Assembly (NCBI GenBank): GCA_022615295.1
Contig: JAKEHF010000121.1
Coordinates: 1 to 22,519 of the forward strand
Source: Actinomycetota bacterium
GTDB lineage: Bacteria; Actinomycetota; Acidimicrobiia; Spongiisociales; ZC4RG35
DNA length: 22,519 nt
Direction: 5' to 3'
The notes under the pieces were generated by a model, which worked only from the letters and a program-made list of their open reading frames with translations, did no database searches and was not told where the DNA came from. Position 1 is the first letter of the stretch; each line of letters opens with the position of its first letter. Shown here piece by piece: positions 14,303-21,016 of the stretch. A program made the translations under genes and the position numbers.

Positions 14303-15973
14303 TCAGAGGTCGATGGGGTCGGCGTCGACCCGCACCGTGGTGCCCTTCTCCCGCCATCCGGCGACTAGGGAACGGAGTGCCGGTCTCACCCTGGAGAGGT
14401 CCCCAGACAGCAGCCAACGTCGGCCGTCGTGGAGACTCACCGGTCCCAACACCTCACCGGCCCCTAGACCGGCGATCTCGGTGTCGGCCGTTGGCGGGAT
14501 CAAGTGTCTCAGCTCGATGGCGAGCATCTCGGTGGAAGGGGGGAGACCCAGCCTCGCCCTCTCGACCAGCACCTTCTCGAGGTATGGAATCGGGTCGGCA
14601 CGTCGCAGGGCGTGCACCAGGTCCGACGAGGGATCGTCGGTCTGCACCATCATCCGCCTTCCCGGCCCGGCGCCGAGCAAGGCCCCGAGTCGACCGAGCT
14701 GACGCAGGGCCTCCTCAGAGCCTCGGTAGCCGCTCCCCCGCTGGAGGTAGTCGGCGCCGGGCGCGATCGCCAGTGTCACCGGAGCCAGACCTGCCATGTC
14801 TGCCTCGGTGCCCACCACGACGGGGTCTCCGCGACCCCCGGCGGCCACCCGGCCCCCGACACGAGTGTTCACCTCGTCGACCACTCTGGGGACCAAGGCT
14901 TGGGTGGTCAGGACGAAGATCGTCGCGGCAGGATCCGCCAGGGTCGCTCTTATCGCGGCGACCACCCGGTCGGAGAGAAGTCCCATGCCAGGCCCCTCGT
15001 CGGACCTGTCGACGACCTCCACCAGACTCCAGGGCCGGCCCGGCATGTGGACGATCGTGGCTCCCTCGGCCAGCAGCTCGACGCTCGGGGTGGGCCCGAA
15101 GAAGACCAGGTTGAAGCCCTCGACGCGCGACCGGACGATCATCAGGTCGCGGACGTGGATGGTCGGAGTCTGTCGCTCCTTCATGACGCGCCTCCCCTCT
15201 TCCAGGATCACGCCGAGGCGCAGATCGGCCACCCGCCAAGCGGCGACACGCGGAGTGCCAACAAGGAGCCGGCCAGGTGTTTGCGACCGGTCCCAGCATC
15301 TGGTGACTCCGGCGTCATCGTCCGTGGTGAGGGCGATCAGGCGATCCTCACCGAGGACGGGCTCCACTCTGGACGCGATCTGGGAGACCTCGGCGGCGGT
15401 CCCGGCCACGACCATGACGCTTCCGCCCCCGGCGAGTATGGGCATGAGCGCCTCAACCCATTCCAGCTTCTGCCAGCGGCCGACCACTGCGCGAACGGGT
15501 GTCTTCTTGCCCTGGACCGCCTCCCGGGCGATTTGCGCGAACGGCCCCGAGGTGGACCGCTGTCCGGTCATTGGGGGCGGAAGCGACGTCTCCGTGCCTT
15601 TGGGAAGATTGGGTGGCATGGTCTTGGCGAGCACCACGGCAAGCGGAGCCACGTAGTGACTCGCCGCCCAGGTCATCGATTGCGCCAGCCCGTGGTCGAA
15701 GACCGGATGGGGGCTGGAGACGCCGGCTATTTCCCTCAGACCGTCAGTGGGGCGTGTGGTGGCGGTCTCCACCACCCAGCCCCTGACCCGGCGACCAGCC
15801 AGTGGGACCCGGACCACCGTGCCCACCCCGACGGCGGTGAGGTGTGGGGGCACCGAGTACCAGAAACCACCGTCGACGGCGAAGGAGGCGACGTTGGGTA
15901 CGACCCTGGCGGTCGTGGCGGTCAGAGACCTGCTGCCGACCGGATCGAGCCCACTCGGTCCAGCCTCTCCCAA
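14303..15973 (-). CDS. priA: PriA-like primosomal protein N', degenerate (no ATPase or zinc motifs)
   Basis: This protein of up to 556 residues aligns with the replication-restart helicase PriA but has lost its enzymatic signatures. The N-terminal DNA-binding part is present (ARVVPNVASFAVDGGFWYSVP, 22-42). Where PriA has a Walker A, residues 163-172 read VVGRWQKLEW. Where it has IDEEH, residues 254-260 read GVILEEG, followed by the conserved IHVRDLMIVRS. Only one cysteine is present (C226), so the eight zinc cysteines are absent and the protein is shorter than E. coli PriA (732). Actinobacterial PriA proteins are known to lack helicase motifs. The start is uncertain: a TTG at 15973 overlaps metK by 52 bases, while a CTG at 15925 would overlap the metK stop as CTGA and give a better N-terminus. 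Confidence 0.85.
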   Translation of the reverse strand: MGEAGPSGLDPVGSRSLTATTARVVPNVASFAVDGGFWYSVPPHLTAVGVGTVVRVPLAGRRVRGWVVETATTRPTDGLREIAGVSSPHPVFDHGLAQSMTWAASHYVAPLAVVLAKTMPPNLPKGTETSLPPPMTGQRSTSGPFAQIAREAVQGKKTPVRAVVGRWQKLEWVEALMPILAGGGSVMVVAGTAAEVSQIASRVEPVLGEDRLIALTTDDDAGVTRCWDRSQTPGRLLVGTPRVAAWRVADLRLGVILEEGRRVMKERQTPTIHVRDLMIVRSRVEGFNLVFFGPTPSVELLAEGATIVHMPGRPWSLVEVVDRSDEGPGMGLLSDRVVAAIRATLADPAATIFVLTTQALVPRVVDEVNTRVGGRVAAGGRGDPVVVGTEADMAGLAPVTLAIAPGADYLQRGSGYRGSEEALRQLGRLGALLGAGPGRRMMVQTDDPSSDLVHALRRADPIPYLEKVLVERARLGLPPSTEMLAIELRHLIPPTADTEIAGLGAGEVLGPVSLHDGRRWLLSGDLSRVRPALRSLVAGWREKGTTVRVDADPIDL

Positions 15974-17061
15974 GTGAACTCGGGCCGCCCGAAGTGCCCA
16001 TAGGCCGCGGTGTCGGCGTAGCCGGGCCTCGTCAAGGCCAGCGTCTCGATGATCGCCGCCGGTCGGAAGTCGAACTGCTCCTCGACGATGGAGACTATTT
16101 CAGCAGGGTCGATCTTCTCGGTGCCGAACGTCTCGACGTCGATCGAGAATGGCTGTGGTCGTCCTATGGCATAGGCGAGCTGGATCTCGAGACGATCGGC
16201 CACCCCAGCGGCGACCAGGTTCTTTGCCGCCCACCTCGCCGCATATGCCCCCGATCTGTCCACCTTTGTCGCGTCCTTGCCGGAAAAGGCCCCGCCACCG
16301 TGACGGGCGTAGCCGCCATAGGTGTCGACGATGATCTTGCGACCGGTGAGACCGGTGTCCGCAACCGGGCCGCCGATCACAAAACGACCACTCGGATTGC
16401 AGATGAACTCGAAGGTATCGGCAAGGAGGTCCTCGTGAATCACATCGGACACCACCGTTTCTCGCACATCGTCGAGTATTTCCTTGGTCTCCACGTCCGG
16501 CGAGTGATGCGTCGATATGAGGACCTTCTCCACGGCGACCGGTCTCTGACCCTCGTAGCGAACCATGACCTGGGTCTTTCCATCCGGCCGGAGATAGTCG
16601 AGCTTCCCGGTCTTGCGGACCTCGGCCAGCCGCTCGGCGAGACGATGGGCCAGGAAGATGGGCAGGGGCATGAGCTCCGGGGTCTCGGTCACCGCGAATC
16701 CGAACATGAAACCCTGGTCACCCGCGCCCATCTCCCGATCGACCCCTTGGGCGATGTCCGGGCTCTGCTCGTCGACCCGGTTGAGCACCTCGATGGTTGC
16801 GGCGTCGAATTCGGGGTCGAAACCGTCGTAGCCGATCCGGCCGATCGTCTCCCGGACGATGCCCTCGATCGGCAGGTCCGCCCCTGCAGTTATCTCCCCA
16901 CCGACGACGGCGAGCCTCGTGGTCACGAACACCTCACAGGCAACTCGCGCGAAGGGGTTGGTCTCCAGGGCGGCGTCGAGCACAGAGTCGGAGACGGCGT
17001 CGGCCACCTTGTCGGGGTGACCTTCGGTGACCGACTCCGATGTGAAGAATGAGGTCCTCAC
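15922..17061 (-). CDS. metK: S-adenosylmethionine synthetase
   Basis: MetK makes S-adenosylmethionine from methionine and ATP. The 379-residue protein has the N-terminal TSFFTSESVTEGHPDKVAD block, the methionine/ATP loop GAGDQG (112-117), the P-loop-like GGGAFSGKD (255-263), and the TKVDRSGAYAARW segment after it. The three-repeat build and length are normal for bacteria. The open frame extends 26 codons further upstream, but the GTG at 17061 starts exactly where homology begins (MRTSFFTSES) and overlaps the coaBC stop as GTGA. No strong Shine-Dalgarno is visible, and no SAM riboswitch fits because the upstream sequence is coding. The product also serves the RNA methyltransferase encoded downstream. 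Confidence 0.98.
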   Translation of the reverse strand: MRTSFFTSESVTEGHPDKVADAVSDSVLDAALETNPFARVACEVFVTTRLAVVGGEITAGADLPIEGIVRETIGRIGYDGFDPEFDAATIEVLNRVDEQSPDIAQGVDREMGAGDQGFMFGFAVTETPELMPLPIFLAHRLAERLAEVRKTGKLDYLRPDGKTQVMVRYEGQRPVAVEKVLISTHHSPDVETKEILDDVRETVVSDVIHEDLLADTFEFICNPSGRFVIGGPVADTGLTGRKIIVDTYGGYARHGGGAFSGKDATKVDRSGAYAARWAAKNLVAAGVADRLEIQLAYAIGRPQPFSIDVETFGTEKIDPAEIVSIVEEQFDFRPAAIIETLALTRPGYADTAAYGHFGRPEFTWERLDRVGSIRSAAGL

Positions 17062-18239
17062 GGCCGGTCCGACACCCGCATGCCAAGAGCCCTGTCGAGC
17101 AGCTTCGCCGCCACCTCGCTTTTGGTCATCAGAGGCCATTGCTCCGTGCCGCCGCCGGCATCGATGACCACCACGCGGTTGGTGTCGGTTCCGAACCCAG
17201 ACCCGGGCTCGGTGACGTCGTTGTAGACCAGCAGGTCGACGTCCTTCCTCTTCGCCTTCTCCACGGCTCGCTCCACATCTCCCGTCTCGGCTGCGAATCC
17301 AACCACAACCGGGCGGGGCTGACGGGCCACGACAGAGGCCAGGATGTCGGGAGTCGGAGAGAGTGGTATGGACTCCAACCCCTGGCTCCGCGGGATCTTC
17401 TCGGCGCCGGACGTGGTGGGCCTGAAGTCGGCGACGGCGGCCGCCATGACTGCCACATCGGCCGGAGTGCCCTCGACCGCCTGGAGCATCTCTTCGGCGG
17501 TTTCCACGGCGACGACCTTCACCGCCGGATGAGTGGGCAGGGCGGAGGTGGTGACCAGGGTCACCATGTGGCCTCTCCTCGCCGCCTCGTCGGCCACGGC
17601 ATGGCCCATCTTGCCCGACGACCGATTGCCGAGGTACCGCACGGGGTCCACCGGCTCTCTGGTGCCACCTGCGGTGACCAGCACGCGCAAACTGGGACCT
17701 GAGGGTGTCAAGGCCGTCTCGATGGCCTCGAGGATGGCCTCCGGCTCCGACATCCTGCCGATCCCCTCGTCACCCCCGGCCAGCGCACCGGTCTCCGGGC
17801 CGACCACGATGTACCCGTAGCCTCGGAGGGTCTCCATGTTCCTCCTCGTCGCCGGGTGCTCCCACATCTCCGTGTGCATGGCCGGCGCGATGAGCACCGG
17901 CGCCTTCGTGGCGAGCAGTGTCGAGACGACCAGGTTGTCCGAGATGCCGGCGCTGAGCTTGCCGAGGGTGGCGGCCGTCGCCGGGGCGACCACGGCGAGC
18001 TCACACCAACGGGCCAGTTCGGTGTGGGGTGAGACCATGTCCTCACCAAAGAGAGCGACGTGGGGCTGGCTCCCCGTGATGGCGGCGTAGGTCTGCGGTC
18101 CGACGAACTCGAGCGCCGACTCGGTGAGCATGACCTTGACCTCGGCCCCGCCCTCCACGAGTCGTCTCGCCAGAAACGCCGACTTGTAGGCGGCCACGCC
18201 TCCGGTCACGGCGAGCAGGAGACGCCTGCCCGTCAGCAT
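17058..18239 (-). CDS. coaBC: Bifunctional phosphopantothenoylcysteine decarboxylase/synthetase
   Basis: This 393-residue enzyme performs two steps of coenzyme A synthesis. The N-terminal CoaC flavoprotein (about 1-180) has VTGGVAAYKS, the catalytic histidine H72 in SPHTELARW and PAMHTEMW (119-126). The C-terminal CoaB ligase (about 185-393) has VTAGGTREPVDPVRYLGNRS, MAAAVADFRP and the lysine in AEKIPRS. Where E. coli CoaC has a cysteine in ACGD, this protein has glycine (AGGD, G155). From memory, mycobacterial CoaBC also lacks that cysteine and has PAMHTEMW, so I read this as a lineage variant. The ATG at 18239 overlaps the rpoZ stop as TGATG; a TTG at 18242 is an alternative. The stop overlaps metK as GTGA. 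Confidence 0.97.
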   Translation of the reverse strand: MLTGRRLLLAVTGGVAAYKSAFLARRLVEGGAEVKVMLTESALEFVGPQTYAAITGSQPHVALFGEDMVSPHTELARWCELAVVAPATAATLGKLSAGISDNLVVSTLLATKAPVLIAPAMHTEMWEHPATRRNMETLRGYGYIVVGPETGALAGGDEGIGRMSEPEAILEAIETALTPSGPSLRVLVTAGGTREPVDPVRYLGNRSSGKMGHAVADEAARRGHMVTLVTTSALPTHPAVKVVAVETAEEMLQAVEGTPADVAVMAAAVADFRPTTSGAEKIPRSQGLESIPLSPTPDILASVVARQPRPVVVGFAAETGDVERAVEKAKRKDVDLLVYNDVTEPGSGFGTDTNRVVVIDAGGGTEQWPLMTKSEVAAKLLDRALGMRVSDRP

Positions 18240-18460
18240 CAATCCTCGGCGGCCTCGACGGTCACCTTGCCCTCTGCGATCTCCTCCATGGCGATTGTGA
18301 GGGGTTTCCGGGAGAGGGAGTGGACCTGAGGGGGCACGAACTCGCCGTACCCCACACCGAGCTGGTGGAAGTAGCTGTTGATCTGGCGGGCTCGTCTCGC
18401 CGAGACCACCACGGTGGCGAACCGATTCCCGATCCGGTCGATGACGTCTTCGATCTTCAT
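18239..18460 (-). CDS. rpoZ: DNA-directed RNA polymerase omega subunit
   Basis: This 73-residue protein is a short omega subunit, which helps fold and assemble the beta' subunit of RNA polymerase. The visible core is IEDVIDRIGNRFATVVVSARRARQIN, the helix-rich part that clamps beta', followed by a SRKPLTIAMEEIAEGKV segment like those of other actinobacterial omegas. The ATG at 18460 has AGG a few bases upstream and lies 31 bases after the kinase gene. Its stop overlaps coaBC as TGATG. Position between the nucleotide-kinase slot and coaBC supports the call, because this order (mihF, gmk, rpoZ, coaBC, metK) is standard in Actinomycetota. Confidence 0.95.
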   Translation of the reverse strand: MKIEDVIDRIGNRFATVVVSARRARQINSYFHQLGVGYGEFVPPQVHSLSRKPLTIAMEEIAEGKVTVEAAED

Positions 18461-18491
18461 TGGTACCTGGGGGTCGATTACCAGCTCAAGG

Positions 18492-19049
18492 CTACCGTAC
18501 TCCAGGCCGCTTACCAGACTCGGCGATGGACTCGATTATCCGTTCGACCACCTGTTCCGGGTTGAGGTGAGAGGTGTCGATCACGACGTCGAATTGACCG
18601 AAGTCCAGATAGTCCAGGTCGTAGAAGTCGAGATAACGTCGTCGCTCCGACTGTGTTCGTTCCTCGATGCCGGCCATGGTTGCCATGAGATCGACGTTCT
18701 CCGGCTCTGTGCTTCGGCCCGCGGTGAGCACCCGGCGGGCGGCGATCTCGGGCAGAACGTCGAGGAACACCTTGTAGGAGTCGGGAACGAAGTGCCAGCC
18801 AAGCCGGGCGTCGAGGACGAAGGGCTCGGCCGTGGTCGCGAGGGTGGCCGACCTGGCGTCGATATCTCTGTCGATGGTCTCGTCCGTTTCGGCGACCCTC
18901 GACAGCTCGAGGAGGGTGATCCCCCGCTCCTCGGCCATCTGTCTCATGAAGTCCCCCGCAGACACATGTGACAACCCGAGCCTCGAAGCGAGGAGTGCGG
19001 CGACAACGCTCTTACCCGACCCCGGGCGACCCGAGATCGTTATCTGCAG
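18492..19049 (-). CDS. P-loop nucleotide kinase, archaeal-type CMP kinase-like, in the gmk position; start irregular
   Basis: The frame encodes about 185 residues with a P-loop GRPGSGKS (7-14), then VSAGDFMRQMAEERG (29-43), ETDETIDRDIDAR, LGWHFVPDSYKVFLDV and a C-terminal FDVVIDTSHLNPEQVV. This pattern fits the archaeal-type cytidylate kinase family, which phosphorylates CMP or dCMP. It lacks the guanylate kinase signature (SVSATTRxPRxGE), although gmk normally occupies this slot. No ATG, GTG or TTG precedes the P-loop in frame after the stop at 19092-19094; the first is a TTG at 18974, beyond it. The start given is a CTG at 19049. An ATG at 19054 overlaps the mihF stop as ATGA but is in another frame; one extra base would give an MKLQITISGRPGSGKS start. 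Substrate is unproven. Confidence 0.8.
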   Translation of the reverse strand: MQITISGRPGSGKSVVAALLASRLGLSHVSAGDFMRQMAEERGITLLELSRVAETDETIDRDIDARSATLATTAEPFVLDARLGWHFVPDSYKVFLDVLPEIAARRVLTAGRSTEPENVDLMATMAGIEERTQSERRRYLDFYDLDYLDFGQFDVVIDTSHLNPEQVVERIIESIAESGKRPGVR

Positions 19050-19050
19050 T

Positions 19051-19365
19051 TCATGAGAACTCGGCGAGGAGCGCCTCCTTCTGCTTCTCGCCTAGGCCCC
19101 GGATCCTCCGGTTGTCGGCAATGCCGACCGACTGCATGAGGCGCTTCGCCTTTATCTTCCCGGTGCCGGGCATGGAGGCGATCAGCGACTCGACCTTGAG
19201 ACCCGCCACCAGGTCGTCGTTCTCTGCACGCTCGAACAACTCCGCGAGACGCAACGAGCCGGTCTTCAGCAGCTCCTTGACCTCGGCCCGGACACGTCTC
19301 GCCTCTGCCGCCTTTTCCAGGGCGAGCCGGCGTTGTTCGTCGGTCAACTGGGGTGGCTGTGTCAT
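19051..19365 (-). CDS. mihF: Integration host factor, actinobacterial type (mIHF)
   Basis: This 104-residue basic protein matches the actinobacterial nucleoid protein mIHF, which bends DNA and is unrelated to enterobacterial IHF. It has an N-terminal charged helix (LTDEQRRLALEKAAEARRVR), a middle helix region, and a helix-two-turn-helix DNA-binding segment around MPGTGKIKAKRLMQSVGI (65-82), ending RRIRGLGEKQKEALLAEF. The length is typical (about 105). The ATG at 19365 has GAGGAG about six bases upstream, a better site than most starts here. It lies 59 bases after pyrF, one of the larger gaps in the cluster, so an internal promoter is possible but none was convincing. It is a good phylum marker for Actinomycetota. 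Confidence 0.95.
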   Translation of the reverse strand: MTQPPQLTDEQRRLALEKAAEARRVRAEVKELLKTGSLRLAELFERAENDDLVAGLKVESLIASMPGTGKIKAKRLMQSVGIADNRRIRGLGEKQKEALLAEFS

Positions 19366-19424
19366 CGTCTCTCCTCACCTCGGGACGCCCGCACCCATGA
19401 CCATAGCCAAACCGGTGGCGCGGA

Positions 19425-20102
19425 CTATGTCGCGTCCATCAGATCGTTGAGAGCGCCCACCGGGTCTCGAGCCGCCGTGACCGCCCTGCCCACGACGATG
19501 AGGTCGGCACCTGCGTCGAGCGCCCCTCGGGCGGTGGCCACCTGTCTCTGATCATGATGGGTCCCGGAACCCCTGATCCCCGGGGTCACCACGGTGAGCC
19601 GGGGAGCCAACGCCTTCACGGTCGGTGGCTGCGACGGGGGGCAGATGACGCCCTCGGCCCCTGTGACGTCGGCCAGACGTGTCAGACGCCCCACCTGTGA
19701 CTCGATGTCGGGCACGACCCCCGTCTCCCCCAGGGTCTCGGCGTCGAGCGAGGTGAGCACCGTCACCACCAGGACCCCGGCGTCCTCCCGGCCCCTGCGA
19801 AGACCTTGTATCGCCGATTCGATCATCGTTCGCCCACCCGACCCGTGGACCGTCACCCACCGCGCCCCCCTGCGGCCGAGGGCCTCAGCCGCTCCCCCCA
19901 CGGTGTTGGGTATGTCGTGAAGCTTCGCGTCGGCAAACACCTCGACACCCGTGTCACGGATCGCCTCGATTGCGACCGGCCCCACCGCCATGAGAAGCTC
20001 CAGACCGACTTTGAACCCGGCCACGTAGGGGGCCGTCAGACGCGCCATCCTCTGGGCGCTCTCCAGCTCGGCGTAGTCGAGGGCGAGGATGACCGGGGTC
20101 AC
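19425..20102 (-). CDS. pyrF: Orotidine 5'-phosphate decarboxylase
   Basis: The enzyme (225 residues) performs the last step of UMP synthesis. The catalytic Asp-Lys-Asp array is visible in FADAKLHDIPNT (D58, K60, D63), and the phosphate-binding end has VTPGIRGSG and VVGRAVTAA. The length and motif place it in the short family found in Bacillus and E. coli; from memory, mycobacteria carry a longer variant. Two adjacent GTG codons could start it. The second (20102) was chosen because it overlaps the pyrD stop as GTGA; the first (20105) would add one residue. The gene follows pyrD, which makes its precursor orotate. Identification is firm. Confidence 0.96.
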   Translation of the reverse strand: MTPVILALDYAELESAQRMARLTAPYVAGFKVGLELLMAVGPVAIEAIRDTGVEVFADAKLHDIPNTVGGAAEALGRRGARWVTVHGSGGRTMIESAIQGLRRGREDAGVLVVTVLTSLDAETLGETGVVPDIESQVGRLTRLADVTGAEGVICPPSQPPTVKALAPRLTVVTPGIRGSGTHHDQRQVATARGALDAGADLIVVGRAVTAARDPVGALNDLMDAT

Positions 20103-21016
20103 CACGGCTTCACCGCTCCCACGAGCTCGGTGACGGTCTCCGCCCCTAACCGCCGCAGCTGATGCCTGAGCTCCCTCATGATGCGTGACCCGGCCCCGGG
20201 CTCGGCGAGGAGCGTCGTTCCCACCTCCACCGCCGAGGCCCCGGCAAGCAGGTACTCGACGACGTCCGACCCGGTGGCCACCCCCCCGCAGCCCACGATG
20301 ACGGCTTCCGGCAACTCCGTCGCCACCTCATGGACCACACGGAGCGAGAGGGGCTTGAGCCCCGGACCGCTGTAACCGCCGACGCCTCCCGAGAGCAAAG
20401 GCCGGCGGGTCTGCGAGTCCACGCCATAGCCCAGCGCGGTGTTGGTGAGCACCAAAAAGGCCGCTCCGGCATCCACGCACACCCGGGCCACCTCGACCGG
20501 ATTGGGCGTGTTCGGCGACAACTTGGCACCGATCGGCAAGGTGGTCGCCGCCGTGACCGCCTCCACCACTGCGCGGCTCAGCATGGGATCGAACGAGAAC
20601 ATCACATCGTCATCGAGATTCGGGCAGGAGAGATTGACCTCGATGGCGGCAACACCAGTCCCACTGAGACCCTCGGCGACCCGGGCGAACCCGGCGACAT
20701 CGACTGCGACTGCAGAACCCCATACCGGCACCCCCAGGGTGGGAATCCTCGGTGCGATCTCGGAGACCCAACGGTCGAGACCAGGGTTCTGGATCCCGAT
20801 CCCGTTCAGCATCCCCGTGGCCAATGGCGCCAGACGTGGCGGCTCACGACCCGGCCAGGGCTCGGGAGCGACCGACTTGGCCACCGCGGCCCCGAATGGC
20901 GCCATATCGGCGACCTGGGCCCACTCCCAGACCGACCCCACGGTCCCCGAAGCGGCGATGATCGGCGATCTCAGGGCCAACGGGCCGAGACCGGTGCTCA
21001 GGAGGCTCGATGCCAT
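20099..21016 (-). CDS. pyrD: Dihydroorotate dehydrogenase, class 1B-like
   Basis: This 305-residue FMN-dependent TIM barrel oxidises dihydroorotate to orotate. It has the class 1 active site with cysteine C131 in NLSCPN (128-133), K47 in VAKSVA, NGIGIQNPG (71-79), AKLSPN, and GCGGVATGSDVVEYLLAGAS near the C-terminus. Overall it resembles the Bacillus PyrD (class 1B) pattern. That class normally works with PyrK, an iron-sulfur/FAD subunit passing electrons to NAD. No pyrK lies between carB and pyrD here, so it must be elsewhere or another acceptor is used. The open frame runs 30 codons further upstream inside carB, but homology starts at the ATG at 21016, which overlaps carB by 19 bases. pyrF follows with a GTGA overlap. 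Confidence 0.95.
   Translation of the reverse strand: MASSLLSTGLGPLALRSPIIAASGTVGSVWEWAQVADMAPFGAAVAKSVAPEPWPGREPPRLAPLATGMLNGIGIQNPGLDRWVSEIAPRIPTLGVPVWGSAVAVDVAGFARVAEGLSGTGVAAIEVNLSCPNLDDDVMFSFDPMLSRAVVEAVTAATTLPIGAKLSPNTPNPVEVARVCVDAGAAFLVLTNTALGYGVDSQTRRPLLSGGVGGYSGPGLKPLSLRVVHEVATELPEAVIVGCGGVATGSDVVEYLLAGASAVEVGTTLLAEPGAGSRIMRELRHQLRRLGAETVTELVGAVKPW

Noticed and set aside
14504..16003. Long plus-strand open frame of 499 codons opposite priA, and similar ones at 5417-6775, 8381-9757 and 12901-13980
   Set aside because: They lie antisense to well-conserved genes, have no recognisable domains, and are the expected by-product of high GC content in the opposite frame.
18492..19049. Guanylate kinase (gmk), expected from gene order
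   Set aside because: The protein lacks the Gmk GMP-binding signature and carries the CMP-kinase-like blocks instead.
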